Positions 1-12,740 of a stretch of DNA of 64,000 bases are shown here, one piece after another. Within the stretch, counting starts at the first letter, position 1; every line of letters begins with the position of its first letter. The translations under genes and the position numbers were made by a program. The notes under the pieces are model-generated. The model searched no databases, was not told the origin of the DNA, and saw only the letters and a program-made list of their open reading frames with translations. This DNA comes from Nyssa sinensis (lineage: Eukaryota; Streptophyta; Magnoliopsida; Cornales; Nyssaceae), in the NCBI GenBank assembly GCA_008638375.1, contig CM018032.1, positions 40,053,355 to 40,117,354 on the forward strand. Reading direction: 5' to 3'.

Positions 1-1546
1 TGTACTCGCTGTGCAACCAAACCAATTGGTAAGAACATAGCCCCTTGACGTGGGAAACAACTTCCTAAAAGGAATCCTTGTGAAAATCCAAGCCTAGAGA
101 TGAGTTTTAAAGGGTTAAAAGTTGGAAAATCGTAGGTGTTCTTCACCTTTTCCTCCATGCATGAACTGCTGCTCATTCCTCAAACCAAATTCTATGATTT
201 TAACACTAAAGGGTCCTATTTATAGTAAAGGGATCAAGGGGTGAAAAGACCATTTTGCCTTTAATGAGTTCGGGACCCCGTTACACTTTTACCCGTCCCA
301 AAATGCATCAATTCGAAATTATACTTTAACAAAAGTTTTTAAAATTATTTTAAATGATATTTTTTTAAAAAAAATTTATTTTCGCCTGCGGCCGGGTCCA
401 CCCGGGCCACTTGGGATGTCTTTTATGGTCTATTTTTCAAACTGTCTCCGATTTGGCTACAATTCTCACAAGAGGTGTATTTTAATATTCTAAGTATATT
501 TTCCTTCTATGACATACTCAAAATATGCTTCTAAACATGACTTATGTCTAAATGATGCATGTGTAGTGCCCTATTAGCAAATAGTGCATGAATAGTGTCC
601 TACCGGCAAAACGAAACATTTACCTTGATTTTTCAGGTCTTTACAATTGTGTACTTAAGATGGTTGATGAAATGACATAATGAGTAAAATTTAATGTTTA
701 TGAAGCCATTATTAAATAATATGACTATGCTATGATATTATGTATGTCTATTGTGATTCCTCTAGATACTCTTGATTCGATGGGATTTAGAGGTTGGCTA
801 TTTTGGTGTAGTTGAGGGAGATATTGGAAATAAGATTTTGAGGATTGGTGATTTATTTGATTAACCAAGTTTATATTGTTAGGGGTTGTGTCTCCTTTTG
901 GCTTTTAGTTATAAACTCGCATGTGTGGTTGTATGGCTATGCTATGATTATATTATGTATATCTATTGTGATTCCTCTAGATACTCTTAATTCGATGGGA
1001 TTTGGAGGTTGGCTATTTTGGTGTAGTTGAGGGAGAAATTGGAAATGAAATTCTGAGGATTGGTGATTCATTTGATTACCCGGGTTTATCTTGTTGGGAA
1101 TGGTGTCTCCCTTTGGCTTTAAACTGTAAAACTGCACGGGTAGTCGCATGTTTCCATCAGGTTAGTAGCCCGTAAATTACACTAGGCTTTCGAGAGCCAT
1201 TCGGTATTTTGTTGGTGTTGGTTTTGATGGTATTTAGGTTATAGTGTCAATTGTGAGTTGAGGTTGGGTTATGATGATATTAGTTTGGCTTCGTGTAAGC
1301 CATGAAAAGGTAAGATAAGCAAATTGGAATTTTTCTTGTGGAGACTTCATTGTGTACATTATTTGTTAATTTTGAACATTGTAGTTAAACTTATCATATG
1401 TGACATGATATGGCATTTAGTATGCCACTTCACTGACATATGCATACTCTTGGAAACATTTATTTTTCTCTCTTGTTAGAATCTCCTACAGGGTGTGTTC
1501 TAACCCCTACCAGATACAGAAATGGGCGAAGGGCCCATGCATCGAA
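1..1546. other. Noncoding repeat-derived flank
   Basis: No coding region is recognisable. The segment near 230-300, read on the minus strand, has a pyrimidine/purine texture like the interior of the giant LTRs found elsewhere in the window, so it may be part of another such repeat cut by the window edge. That is only an impression. The tandem duplication at 725-1148 is listed separately. Confidence 0.4.
725..1148. repeat. Tandem duplication, period about 212 bp, two copies
   Basis: Copy one begins CTATGCTATGAT at 725 and copy two with the same words at 937. Both continue through a shared block (TCTATTGTGATTCCTCTAGA, then a TTGAGGGAGA stretch) to a CTTTTGGC or CTTTGGC end. Roughly 85-90% similar by eye, with small indels. 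Short open frames across it differ between the copies, so it does not look coding. Confidence 0.8.
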
Positions 1547-1848
1547 TGTAACACCCCAAACACTGATTAATTATAAACCTAATAATTAGAGATCCAAGAA
1601 CTAGATCACAATAGACAAGAGAACAATTTGGGAAAACTAAGTTTCCCTTAACATCCTCTTTATACAAAATGATACTAAGAATAAGTAACACTAGTATAGT
1701 TTACCAATAATTGAACAATGTATAAATAAAGCACAAACACTATAATACAAGAAATATATCTTAGTAGGTGAATAAATGTGTATGTATATAAGCATATGAA
1801 TGTATCACAATGGTTATGCACATGAAATGATACATAAATGGTAATGTA

Positions 1849-1881
<33 letters not shown>

Positions 1882-3159
1882 GCAACATGTACGTATAAGT
1901 TATGATGGAAAAATCCCATCAAATATCACCACAAACAAGAAGTTAAAGTGCTAGATTTTTCCAATACTAAAGGCTAAAATAACCATGCTTCCACCATACT
2001 CTATCCTTAAATAGAATGGCCATGGAAGATTTCTTTCCAACACTTGTCCAAGAAGGACTATCACCAAAATCCAATATAAACATAATCTTTCCACAATTTC
2101 TGCAACCTTTAGAGCAATATATAAAGAGAAAGGGGAGAGATATTCGTGCATGAGGAGAGGATGAAAGAGAGGAATTAGTAGACAGAGAAGCTAGAGAAAG
2201 AAAGAGAAAGTTCAATGGTTCAAGTTCTTATACAAGTTAGATTCTCTTCCTATCACTCTTATTCAATTATTGTATAATATTTGAGTAGTTTTGTGATGAA
2301 AAATGAGACTGAAAGACTCTAGAACCCAGCCATGCAACACAAAACACCATTGTAGGAGCTTCAAAAGAAGCCTAGATACCAATTATAACTAAACATACTT
2401 TCAAATATTAGGTCATAATATGCACATTAAATGTTGCATCATGTAACAAACACTTGGAAAAATGGTTGTGAAATTAGTAAGAAACTTGAAGTTGCAGGTC
2501 TTTTGGGATGATCGGGTTACCTTATAAATGGACACTAAATTAAGTCTTATGACCATGAGCTTAAAGCCCTTTGAAAATGGAGTCTATAAGGGCCAGAATG
2601 AACCATTTTGGTTCATTATAGTTAGAGAAACTTGGGATCATTAAAAAATCGTGATTCCAATGATCAACATTTGTAAGGTAATTCCACAGGCCAAAACGCT
2701 CCTAGAAGATGTATATTAGTGTTATAAACCGTTTAAATGTGAAGAGTGATAAAAAAAAAAAAAAAAAAGTAGGTGGGAAAATCGGAGAAAAATCATTGTA
2801 AAAAACTAGGAATTTCCCAAAAACTGACAACGTCACTAGAGACAAAAGTGAGTCATGATTGGGCCAACTTGGCACATTAATCAAGTCTGACCATGTTGAA
2901 CCAAGTTGACTTGGCTAGATGTTGAGTTACACAATAACTAATGACTATGACATTTTAATCTAATTACCTTTAATATTGCGTCATTTTGAATTGAAGTTTT
3001 TATGTTTTAAAAATCCCAAATGGGGCTGTTTAGTCACGTCGCTCATAAATTGGGTTAGGGTGGTATGGGACACACTATTCTAGTTTTCTAGGTTAACCAC
3101 CATTTGTTTTCTTATTTGCTATTTGGTTTTGGAAAATTTTGAAATAAATAAATAAAGGG

Positions 3160-3245
3160 ACGTTGGTGTTCCCGAGGCTCAATCTAGAGACTTGTGGGCT
3201 GAAGCCCAAAATGTTAACCACTGGGCCATTGGACCGCACCTGATA
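3160..3245 (-). repeat. tRNA-like (SINE head?) segment
   Basis: On the minus strand 3214-3228 reads TGGCCCAGTGGTTAA, a good match to the internal A box of tRNA-derived Pol III promoters. A weak B-box-like word (AGATTGAGCCT, 3174-3184) lies about 30 bp downstream. No clean cloverleaf can be drawn, so it is not called a functional tRNA. Confidence 0.4.
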
Positions 3246-3304
3246 TGTATATAACCGAAAATATATATGTATTAGTTTTAGTTAAAATAAAGAAAAACAA
3301 ACAC

Positions 3305-3390
3305 AGCTTTGCTGCCAGTAAGAATCGAACTTGAGACTAAGAAGATTAAAGCTAAGGTCGTAACCAACTCACGACTACTTGTGGTTAGCA
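3305..3390 (-). repeat. tRNA-derived (SINE-like) segment with A and B boxes
   Basis: On the minus strand the word TCGTGAGTTGGTTA (3361-3374) resembles an A box and AGTTCGATTCT (3322-3332) a B box; the spacing of about 30 bp suits a tRNA-derived Pol III promoter. It lies directly beside the similar segment at 3160-3245, in the same orientation, within the giant solo LTR. Confidence 0.45.
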
Positions 3391-4635
3391 AATATATGTA
3401 TATATAATAGATTATTATATTAAATATAATAAATTATTTATATGTTAAATTAAAGTCAAATAAAATATAAAGATGGCCAACCCTAACATTTTTTGATGTT
3501 TCGGACCCAATGGTGGAGTCTATTTTAGCAAACGAGGTTTCAAAAAATTGAAGACATAAAATGTAATAATTATCATAATGCCCTTGGTGATACCTGAAGC
3601 CAATTAAATTTCAGAGAGGGTCTACTTTGAATTTTCTTGACATTTTGAACTCAATAGTAGAGTCCAATTTAGAAAATTGAGTACCGAAAATTATGACACA
3701 TGAAATGGTAAAATTACTAAAATACCATTGATGATAAAACAAGCTATCCATTAAACTTGAATAATAGAATAGGACCTACCTTAGGGTTTTAGCGATCACT
3801 AAGTCTATAAATGGACTCCAATTGAACTAAAAATATATGCTAGGTGATGATTTAGTACTAAACATATATTAATAAACTCTAGTGACTTATATTTTTAGGA
3901 TCAATAAAGGAAAAGAAAAGCCTACCACTAACAACATTGCCAGAACCGTAGGTGAGTAATTTTGTACTTTGAAGTGGAGATTTTAATTCCATGTTTTATA
4001 AAATATACTTAATTGAATACGAGTGATTTGAAATTCCTGTTTCCAAACATGCTTCAATTCCTGTTTCATTACATGTCCTAATTTGAAATATGCTTCAATT
4101 TGTGTTTCATTACTTGTTGATTATTCAACTCCTATTTTTTGCATGCTTAGGATTCTCATTTTTAAAGTTATATTTTAAATTGCACTCAAAAAACATATTC
4201 CTGAAAAGCATGTTTTGAACATGTGTTTCTTGATTTACGAAATGGTAATAGAAGATAATTATGCGTAAGCATCATGAGTTTATGAGATCTTTCAGGACTC
4301 ACCACGAGTAATCCCAGCAAGAATGCTTGGAGGTGTCCCTCGAGTAATGGTTTACAAATAAAAATATAGACCCACCAATAAGACATTAGAATTTGGGTTG
4401 ACACGAATTCATCCTGAAGTGATAACAAGAATGATAAAGAAAATGACAGAATATTTTTGAACCCCCATTCATATAAATGGATTTTATAACCCTATTTTAC
4501 ATATAGAAATGGATTTTATTTATCCTCAATTGCTTGAAGTTTTTTGCAACCCCTAGCCACAAGTTGGCAATCCTATCAATTACTTATTATTTGAAAAACC
4601 ACAGGTACAAGACCATGTGTTAAATGCTTCTTGTT

Positions 4636-4849
4636 TCAAACCCTTGATCTTGTCTTGTACCATATGTTATGAAAATGTGTACAATTGAAAGTGAATAAAC
4701 ATTATGAACTCTCTCATATTGTATTTTGATTCAAACTGATATTCAAACCCTTGATCTTGTCTTGTACCATATGTTATGAAAATGTGTACAATTGATAGTG
4801 AATAAACATTATGAACTTTCTTATATTATATTTTGCTTCAAATGCTATC
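4636..4849. repeat. Tandem duplication, period 107 bp, two copies
   Basis: The words TCAAACCCTTGATCTTGTCT start at 4636 and again at 4743, and the following 100 bp are nearly identical (only a few substitutions). It lies inside giant LTR copy A and is younger than that LTR, since the copies are much more alike than the LTR is to its relatives. Confidence 0.85.
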
Positions 4850-5333
4850 AGTTGAAAACCCATAACAAAGGACTGGAATTACTCAAGAGCTTTTCATGAA
4901 GCTCACAATGATTTATTCAAATACTTACAAGCGAAGATAAAAAATGGGAAGCTATCCATTTTTGGTGAAGGACGATCAAAATTCATACTTTTGGATCCAT
5001 TTTTGTTGTGAATAGTAAAGGCAGTGTTTGGCCTTTAGTTAGTTGCAAGCAAGAACAAGACGTAACAATGAATAAAAGTTTCACAACTTTTGTAATCTTA
5101 ATTGTGAAACAAACAATGTAGTATAACTTTTGTAAATTTTGTTATGTAATGTATAAAAAAAACCTTAGTATGCCTAGAAGCTCTGGTTGGATGGATATGC
5201 ATTCGTGTTTGGCGCTTCCGCACTATTTTATTACCATTGTGATTTATTACACTTCTACCCAACTTCGCATGGCCATTGGGTCGGGTCGCATCCCTTAATT
5301 CGCATAGGATGGGTTTCGAGATGTGACATTGAA

Positions 5334-6889
5334 GGGTTGCATACATAAGAGCTTTTGGACTTGTTTTGGATGGACTTTGAATCTGAGGACTTCTACTTCC
5401 TTGTTGACACTCTCTCATAAGCTCTATTTTGTATTTTGGAAAGATGCTCTAGATGTAAATATGTATGGGAATCTCACTTTTGAGACTTGGGATATGTATA
5501 ACTAATGTAGAGAAAATTGTAAACTTACATGGGATGACTTGTTATTCATTAAACTTTTATGAGTTTAAGTTACTAACTATGAGAACGACTTTTGGTTTAA
5601 GCAAATTTTTACCTATAAATGACATGTATATTGTGTTAAAGTATATTGTGAAATATGAGGGTTAAGGTATATGTTGATAATGATTGTGCTGAATCACTTG
5701 AAGAACACTTGAGCATAAAGCATTGATGAAGTACCCACGTATTTAGTAATTTTACTATGCTATGTATGGTTTAAATTTATGGTAATAGATAGAATGGATG
5801 GCATAATTATAATATAGGATGAAAGTCAACTAGGTTAAGTATTGGTGTGAAAAAAAAGTGATCTAAAAATACAAAACAAAGTTGGTTAATCTTGGCTCGA
5901 TGGGTTGATTGATTGGCAAAAGTGGTTATTGGTGTTCTAACACCTCTCGACACTTTTTCAGGCATAACAACCAGTTGATTAGTCTTGAGAAACGGTTGGC
6001 TGGTACTGACAACTAGTTCACTACCTTAAATCCACTCTCCAGCCCTCTTTAACCCACTATTTGAGTCTTTTTCCATTGGGGGCTTAGTTCCACCCTTTTG
6101 TATAATAAAAATATTATTATATATGATTATAAAACATGATTTTATAAGGGTTCGATTGATTAAATAGTAGGACAATAAGTTCAATAAAAGGTAGATGTTT
6201 AATGTACTCTAACAAAGAATAATTCAACTGAGTAAATGCTCATTAAAGCTTAACATCTATGGATTTTCTAGTTGCCCAACATGTTTAAAGGAAATCAATG
6301 GGTATGATCAATGGACATTAAGTATAAATGAACCTAAGAAGTTTTAAAGGACCAAAACTAAACTAACTTAAGACTCAAATGAAGTGAAGAAACGAATGGA
6401 ACATAACCTCAAATGACTTAAATAAGTTATCAACAGTTACATTTTGGGCCCAAAATTACTAAATATAAATTTTCTCCCACTTCCATCTAATGAACCTAAT
6501 TAAATAAAGGCCACACTTGGGTTTTAGAACCCGGGTGGTGACATAACGGAAGTTGCTCACATCATCTTATATATCTTTTTAGAAAAGGACAAATTAACCC
6601 TCATTAAAGACAAAAACGAAATTGCAGAGTTAATTCTCTATCCCTTACCCTCTCTTTCCTCCCTTCCATTATCACAACATCTACGGTTTCCTATGGTTCA
6701 ATATCAATTATAGTGATGAATTCACACTCACACACACAATATTACTCTTATTGATTGTCCCCTCTCTCTCTCTCTCTATCAATCTTTCCTCGCAACATCC
6801 ATAGCCGACCTATCGAGAAAGATTACTAGAACCCGTTAGAGCTTTGGTGAAGTTGTCTTCTTTTTATTTTTATAGATTTATTGTCTAAT

Positions 6890-6926
<37 letters not shown>

Positions 6927-8511
6927 CATTATATATATGTGTGTGTGTGTGTAAGTGTGTGTATGTATCAATTACTTGATAGATGATGGCAAAAGGGTTG
7001 GGTTTTTGACAAGTTGTTTGTGGTAATTGATTAAATGGAAACATTTAATTGATAAGGTGGGTTGCAGTATGAGTTTAATAATTTAATTAAATTTCTATTG
7101 TATTGAGCATTCATAGTTAATAAAAGGGGTTTAATGGCTCATGTAAAAATGGATGTGATATGATATTTTTGTGAATATATATGTTAGGATTGTCAATCTA
7201 TTTTAGTATTGGCTAATCCATGTTTGACAAAACTATCGAGTTTTACTTAATTCAAGTCTTGTTCCTTAAGCCTTGTGATCATCATTGCAATTCAAGAAAC
7301 CTGAAGATTCTTCACATCATTGATGGTAGCAATGGTAGGCAAGGTATAATTTCTTGAATTTAATAGACTATAGATTCACACACATACACTTCATTCATTT
7401 AAAAGAGTTTTCAAATTATAAAGTGTGTTTAATTTGGTTTAATGGTTTAGATTGGGTTTATTGTTATAAGTTATTTTTAAACCTTTATTGAATTATGAAA
7501 GTTGTTTGAATGAGGCTATTGGTCCCATCGTTCGAACAAGCCTTGACTTTATTTGAACGACCAGGATAGTGAGGACTAGTGAGCAAGTGTGTGCGATGTT
7601 GTTGGTTTGGTCGTTCTAACGACCAAGATAGTGACTGTCAAAACACAAGCTTGTTAGCCCTTGTTCGCTAGCCCGTTTGAACGACCATAACAGTGGTTCC
7701 TTACGAGTTTTATTAAAAAAGCTCGTTTGAACGACCAAAGGTTCGTTCAAACGACCATCGGAATTCTGACATACTGTTTCTAGTTTTTGCAAGGATTCAT
7801 AGTTTTTTTAACCTTAAGACTATATAAAGTATTTTGCACGAAAACTATCAGACTTTTGGTTGCTGCAATATTTTTATTACTCTTGTTCTAAAAGTTATTG
7901 ATTAGGCATATTCATGTTTTTCACATCCATGGCCTATTAATTGAAGAACCCTACCATACATTTTTCCTTATTGTGGGAGTACAAGTTTTTGGATTTCAAG
8001 CTTTGTGCAATCGGTAGAATTTGAGGTTGAATGGAGATTCGCAACTATGATTAAGGAGTTTCGTTCGTGGATTCGAAGCAGAAGTCTACTTGAAGAACAC
8101 TTGTGGATTCAAGTTAGAGGAGATTTGGTGCAAGAACAAGGCTTGAGAGACTAAGTCATTGTGTCTGTTGTGTCTAAAATCACCAGAGCTTTTCTAGTAG
8201 ATTCAGTGCATCTAGACCAGCACCTTGAAATTTTCTAAAGCATATACAGTTGATCTATGGCAGTTTTCTCATCAACAAAAATTGGTGTATTCATTCTTAC
8301 TTTTCTCATTGTCGCTTAATTGTATTAATTTATAATTCTCATTGATTTTTAGTTGCCCGTAGTGGAACTTAAATCTCATTTAATCGAAGTGAAAACCCTA
8401 ATCATTGTTGAGTGATTAAATTTTGAAGTAAAAGTTTTAATTTGTCATTTGACCTATTCACCCTCCATCTAGGTCACTTTGTATTCATTTAGATTCACTT
8501 AGGGCCTTTGA

Positions 8512-8542
<31 letters not shown>

Positions 8543-9202
8543 CACGCATGTGTGTGAGTGATTTCCCTATTTTTTTGCATTAGATTTAAATCTAGTTGAA
8601 AACCCACAAAAGTCACTTGCTGAAGACCCAAATCTTATTGAAACCTAAAAAATCACTTGTTAAAAATTCACTTCCATATAAGTGTACACACATACATATA
8701 TATATATATATATATTACATATGCAAGAGATATATTAGTAATATCAAGAGAGAAGAAATCATCTTATTAGGTCTCCATGGAGAAAACCAACAAAATAGAG
8801 AGATAAAAAAAATATCATATAAAACACAAGGTTAATAAAGTAATTTTATTTCTTTTATAAATTTACAAAGACCAAAACCAAAGAATGGGAATTTGGATTT
8901 TTGGAGCATACCTTAGCCTAGAAAAATAGTTACCATTCTTGATAGAACTCTTTTTGGAGTGAATCACATAACTTATTTATTGATAAGATAATATTAACGT
9001 GGTAGTTTCATGTTGGGATCCATATCTTGTAGTGTGAAAATAAGGACAATAGGTCTGAAGTTGGGTTATATAAGGTGCATTATGTTGGTAGATCAATGCA
9101 GTCGAGTTGAGCTCAAAGTATTCCCGATCTTAGTTCCCTTGGTTGGTTGGTAATCAGCCCAGATAAGTAAACGAGACTCCATGCAAGATTATCAAGCCGA
9201 AC
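5334..9202. other. Noncoding region with degenerate repeat DNA
   Basis: No gene is supported. Microsatellites occur at about 6893-6962 (TA then TG), 8511-8541 and 8695-8714. From TGTTAGGATTG at 7182 to about 8490 the sequence has the texture of a degenerate plant LTR, including a TTGACCTATTCACCC word near 8450 that is common at the 3' side of many plant copia LTRs. I found no matching second end or target duplication, so no element is called. Confidence 0.4.
7510..7765. repeat. Cluster of GTTTGAACGACC-type motifs
   Basis: At least six variants of GTTYGAACGACC or its complement lie within 250 bp, near 7530, 7552, 7612, 7675, 7722 and 7742. The last two face each other and form an inverted repeat around a short AAAG spacer. 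Nothing else in the window carries this motif at such density. Confidence 0.6.
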
Positions 9203-9207
9203 TTGAG

Positions 9208-9352
9208 TGTTGAATCTATAATTTTTTCATAGATCCGAACGAAACAAAACAAAATAATATATTTTATTAAAAAGGAACTCAATCAAGCATCAAGCTTTTT
9301 TTTTTTAGCATAGCAGAACTTTGGAGGCCATTACACACTTGCACACAGTGCC

Positions 9353-9383
<31 letters not shown>

Positions 9384-9569
9384 GGATTATATAAAATCTA
9401 ATCCTAATAGAATTAGGACTTCTAATCCTATTCAAACTAATAATACCATTCCCACTAGAATAAAGATTCCTAGTCCTATTAGGATAAAATATAGCAAATC
9501 CTACTACTACTAGGACTCAACATTAAGAGTCCTACTAAAACTATACTAACTTGGTTAAATTAGCTCATA
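9208..9569 (-). repeat. Copia 3' LTR (left)
   Basis: Partner of 13687-14050. The two share the TGTTGAATCTAT start, a poly-T block, a variable TA microsatellite and the GCTCA(T/C)A end. The TA run length differs between the copies, and they are about 85-90% alike by eye, so the insertion is not recent. Confidence 0.9.
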
Positions 9570-9581
9570 TTGCCTCCCTTA
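9570..9581 (-). other. Copia polypurine tract
   Basis: Read on the minus strand this is AAGGGAGGCAA, directly against the 3' LTR, the expected place for the plus-strand primer. Confidence 0.8.
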
Positions 9582-9889
9582 AACCAAGTTCTTCAAGCTT
9601 CACTATGCCAAGTAATCTCTTCAACTTCAAAAAGGAATTTGTTTTGAGCGGCTTTGTAAAAATATCTGCAACTTGTTCTTCATAAGGACAAAAGTCAAGT
9701 TAGATCTCCTTGCCAAGTCACGAATGAAGTGAAACTTGATATCAAAGTGCTTGCTTCTCCCATGAAAATTTAGATTCTTCATCAATGCAATAGCTGACTT
9801 GCTATCACAAAATATTATTATAGGTCCATCCTACTTGTGCTGTAGAATACCAAGCATCCGTCGTAACTAAACTACTTGAGTAACTGTAT

Positions 9890-11254
9890 TCCCTGCTGCA
9901 ATGTACTATGCCTCTGCTGTTGAAAGAGCAACAACTTGCTGCTTTTTAGAAGACCAATAAAATACACCAGAGCCAATATGAAAGACATATCCTGAAGTAC
10001 TCTTTCACATCTAAGTATCACTTGCCCAATCACTATCTATATATCCAACAAGTTCCAAACTGTTAGAAGATGAGTAAAAAATACCATCACTTTGCGTACC
10101 TCGAATGTATCGCAAAATCCATTTAGCAATTTGCAAGTGAGATTGATGTGGAGTCTCCATAAATCTGCTAATCAACCCAACACCGAACAGAATATCTGGC
10201 CTAGTAGAAGTCAAATATCTCAAGCTTCCTACCAACCTTTTAGAATAGGTTGGATTCATAAGATCACCTGTACCATCTCTCATCAACTTCAACCTCTCTT
10301 CAACTAGAGTTAAAATTGGATTGAACTTGTCCATCCTGAACCTTTTCAAAATATCACTAGCATACTTTTCCCGTGAAATAAAAATTCCACCATTTGTTTG
10401 AACAACTTCAATGCCAAGAAAATAAGACATTAGTCCCATATCTGTCATCTCAAAATGAGCTACCATAGCCTCCCTGAATTCTGTAGTCAACTTTGGATTA
10501 TTGCCAGTAAATATCAAATCGTCAACATATAAGCAAACAATAAGAATATCACATGTGAATTAGACTTGACATATAAAGTATGCTCATTAGGACATCTCTC
10601 AAAACCATGCTTAACAAAATAAGAGTCAATACGTGTATACCACGCTCTAGGCGCTTGCTTCAATCCATACAAGGCCTTATTTAATCTAAAGACTTTGTTT
10701 TCATAGCCTTTTATCACATAGCCAGCAGGTTGCTCAACATAAACTTCTTCTTTAAATACACCATTCAAGAACGCAGATTTAACATCTATTTAAAAAATTC
10801 TCCAATTACTTTGAGCAGCTAGAGAAATAAACATACGAACTGTATCAAGTCTAGCAACAGGAGCAAACACCTCAAAATAATCAATACATGGCTTTTGTTT
10901 GTAACCCCTAGCCATCAATCTTGCTTTAAAGCGATCTACCTCACCATTGGGCCTCTACTTTGTCTTCTACACTCACTTCATACCAATTGGTTCCTTACCA
11001 CTAAGAAGAATAGTAAGTTGTCATGTGTTGTTCTTCTCAATTGCATGGATCTCATCATCCATGGCTTTAATCCAATGATCATAACGAGAGGCTTCTTCAA
11101 AAGTCACTAGATCACAATCTGCAAATAAAGCAAAATTCATCAGATCTTCATTAGTTGGCTCATTATCACTACCAACAACGTAATCCTTTAAGCCAGTAGG
11201 CAAGTGGATCTGAAGTTGAGGACACCTAGAGGACTCTGCATGAGGTGATAACAC
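9890..11254 (-). pseudogene. Copia reverse transcriptase and RNase H (broken)
   Basis: The minus-strand frame carries the reverse-transcriptase core ([13 protein letters not shown], about 10640) and, after a frameshift near 10540, the YVDD catalytic motif followed by the conserved thumb region and RNase H (ending near YIDSDWASDT at about 10011-10040). Past a stop at 10011 the RNase H tail can still be followed to about 9890 (an STAE-like word). In-frame stops upstream at roughly 11030, 10975, 10970, 10960 and 10790 mostly replace Trp or Gln codons. The family copies RNA into DNA and removes the RNA strand; this copy cannot. Confidence 0.9.
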
Positions 11255-11332
11255 ATCTGAAGATGGAGGATCACTAATCTAAGGCTCACTCTATATTTCA
11301 ATCTGCAGATCTATATTGAAAGTTAAAATTGG

Positions 11333-12502
11333 CTAGATTTGATCATTTTGAGACCAATCCCAAACTCTTTGCTCATCAAAAGTCACATCACGACTGATAA
11401 TCACCTTATCTGTTATTGGATTATACAACTTGTAGGCCTTTGACAATTGACTATAGCAAATAAAAATACATTTTTCTCCTCTATCATCAAGTTTCTTTCT
11501 AAGATGATCTGGCACATAAGCATATGCAATGCATCCAAACACCCTTAGGTGTTTAATGACAAGCTTCTGTCTACTCCAAGCTTCTTGGGGGATTTTGTTA
11601 GAAACACTTCTAGTAGGGCACATATTCAAAACATAAATAGCACAAGCAATCCCTTCAGCCCAAAATCCTTTAGGCAAATTTTTAAATTTCAACATGCATC
11701 TAACCATATCTATAATAGTTCTATTCTTTCTTTCTGCAACTCCATTTTTCTGTGGAGTATATCTAGCAGTCAACTGATGCCTAATACCATGTTTCTCCAA
11801 AAAATAATCACAAACAAGATACTCTGTACCCTTATTAGTTCTCAAAGTTTTAATTTGAAATCCACTTCGCTTTTCAACATAGGACTCGAATTTTTTAAAA
11901 GTATCACAAGCATCAGATTTATGTTGCAAAAAATAAACCCATGTTTTTTTGCTAAAATCATCAATGAATGTAATAAAGTACCTACTACCACCATTAGAAG
12001 GTACCTTCACTGAGTATAAATCTGAGTGTATCAGTTCCAAAGGCCTCTTGTCTCTCCACAAATTTCCTATAGGAAAAGCATCTCTATGTTTCTTTCCCAT
12101 AACACAAGTTTCACAAACTCTATTTGTGATATCAATAGCAAGCAAACCAGAAACCCAATGTTTTCTAGCAAAGAAATTAAGACTGCCAAAATTTGTATGC
12201 CTAAAACGCATATCCCATAACCAACTATCATCATCAATCATAGAACTAAAGCAAGGTAAGTTCTCACATTTAATACTCAATGAAAATAAACAATTTGGAG
12301 TCATGTTTACCTTTGCTATTAGCCCTATATGATCATCATTAATTGTGAAAACTCCATGGTGGATTCGCATATCATAATCCCTCTCTAAAAGTTGCCCCAT
12401 ACTCAACAAATTTTGTTGCAGACCTGGTACATAAAACACATCTGAGATATATTTGTGAGACCCATTCTTCAAACTGATTGCTATTCTGCTTTTACCCATC
12501 AC
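11333..12502 (-). pseudogene. Copia integrase (broken; catalytic Asp lost)
   Basis: An open stretch of 389 residues holds the pre-integrase region and the zinc-binding end (CETCVMGKKH), then the core with HSDL (first catalytic Asp) and NGVAERKNRT (catalytic Glu). The second Asp should sit in the (S/T)D-x-G-x-E motif; here it reads TNKGTE, so Asp has become Asn. Stops follow at about 11331, 11300 and 11280, each TAG where relatives read Gln. Frame is shared with gag upstream and with reverse transcriptase downstream, as expected for one polyprotein. Confidence 0.92.
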
Positions 12503-12740
12503 AAGTATCTTTGAATTATTTTCAAACTTTACCTTTGATCAAACGGACTCATCCAAATCAGAAAACATGTCTTTCTTATCACATATGTGATTACTACAGC
12601 TAATATCTAAATACCACTTAGTACCATCATCATTATCCACGACATTACAAGCCAACAACACGATCTCTACTTCGTTATTACCATCAGGATTATTTTCAGC
12701 AACATTAGCTTGATGATCTCTATTATTTGGCATTCTACAT
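12503..12740 (-). pseudogene. Copia protease region (broken)
   Basis: The short open frame ends in WYLDISCSNHIC, which aligns with the copia protease active site WYLDSGCSNH. The catalytic Asp is kept but the next two residues are Ile-Ser rather than Ser-Gly, so activity is unlikely. It is in frame with the integrase. Confidence 0.8.

Larger units (their letters stand above)
1547..5328 (-). mobile_element. Giant solo LTR, copy A (3.8 kb, minus strand)
   Basis: Read on the minus strand, the unit starts TGTCACATCTCGAAACCC and ends GGGGTGTTACA. These ends match the giant LTR at 57046-62334, which starts TGTCACATCCCGAACCCC and ends with the same GGGGTGTTACA. The flanks are TCGAA (1542-1546) and TTGAA (5329-5333), a 5-bp target duplication that differs by one C-to-T at a CpG. 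I see no reverse-transcriptase or gag homology inside and no second copy of the terminal sequence, so a solo LTR left by recombination is the simplest reading. Very long LTRs of this kind are known from Ogre-like plant Ty3/gypsy elements; assignment to that group is inference. Internal noise includes two tRNA-like segments and a 107-bp duplication. Confidence 0.7.

Noticed and set aside
7182..8500. A solo LTR beginning TGTTAGGATTG
   Set aside because: No CA end could be fixed; the apparent GAATATATA on both sides lies in TA-rich DNA and could be chance.
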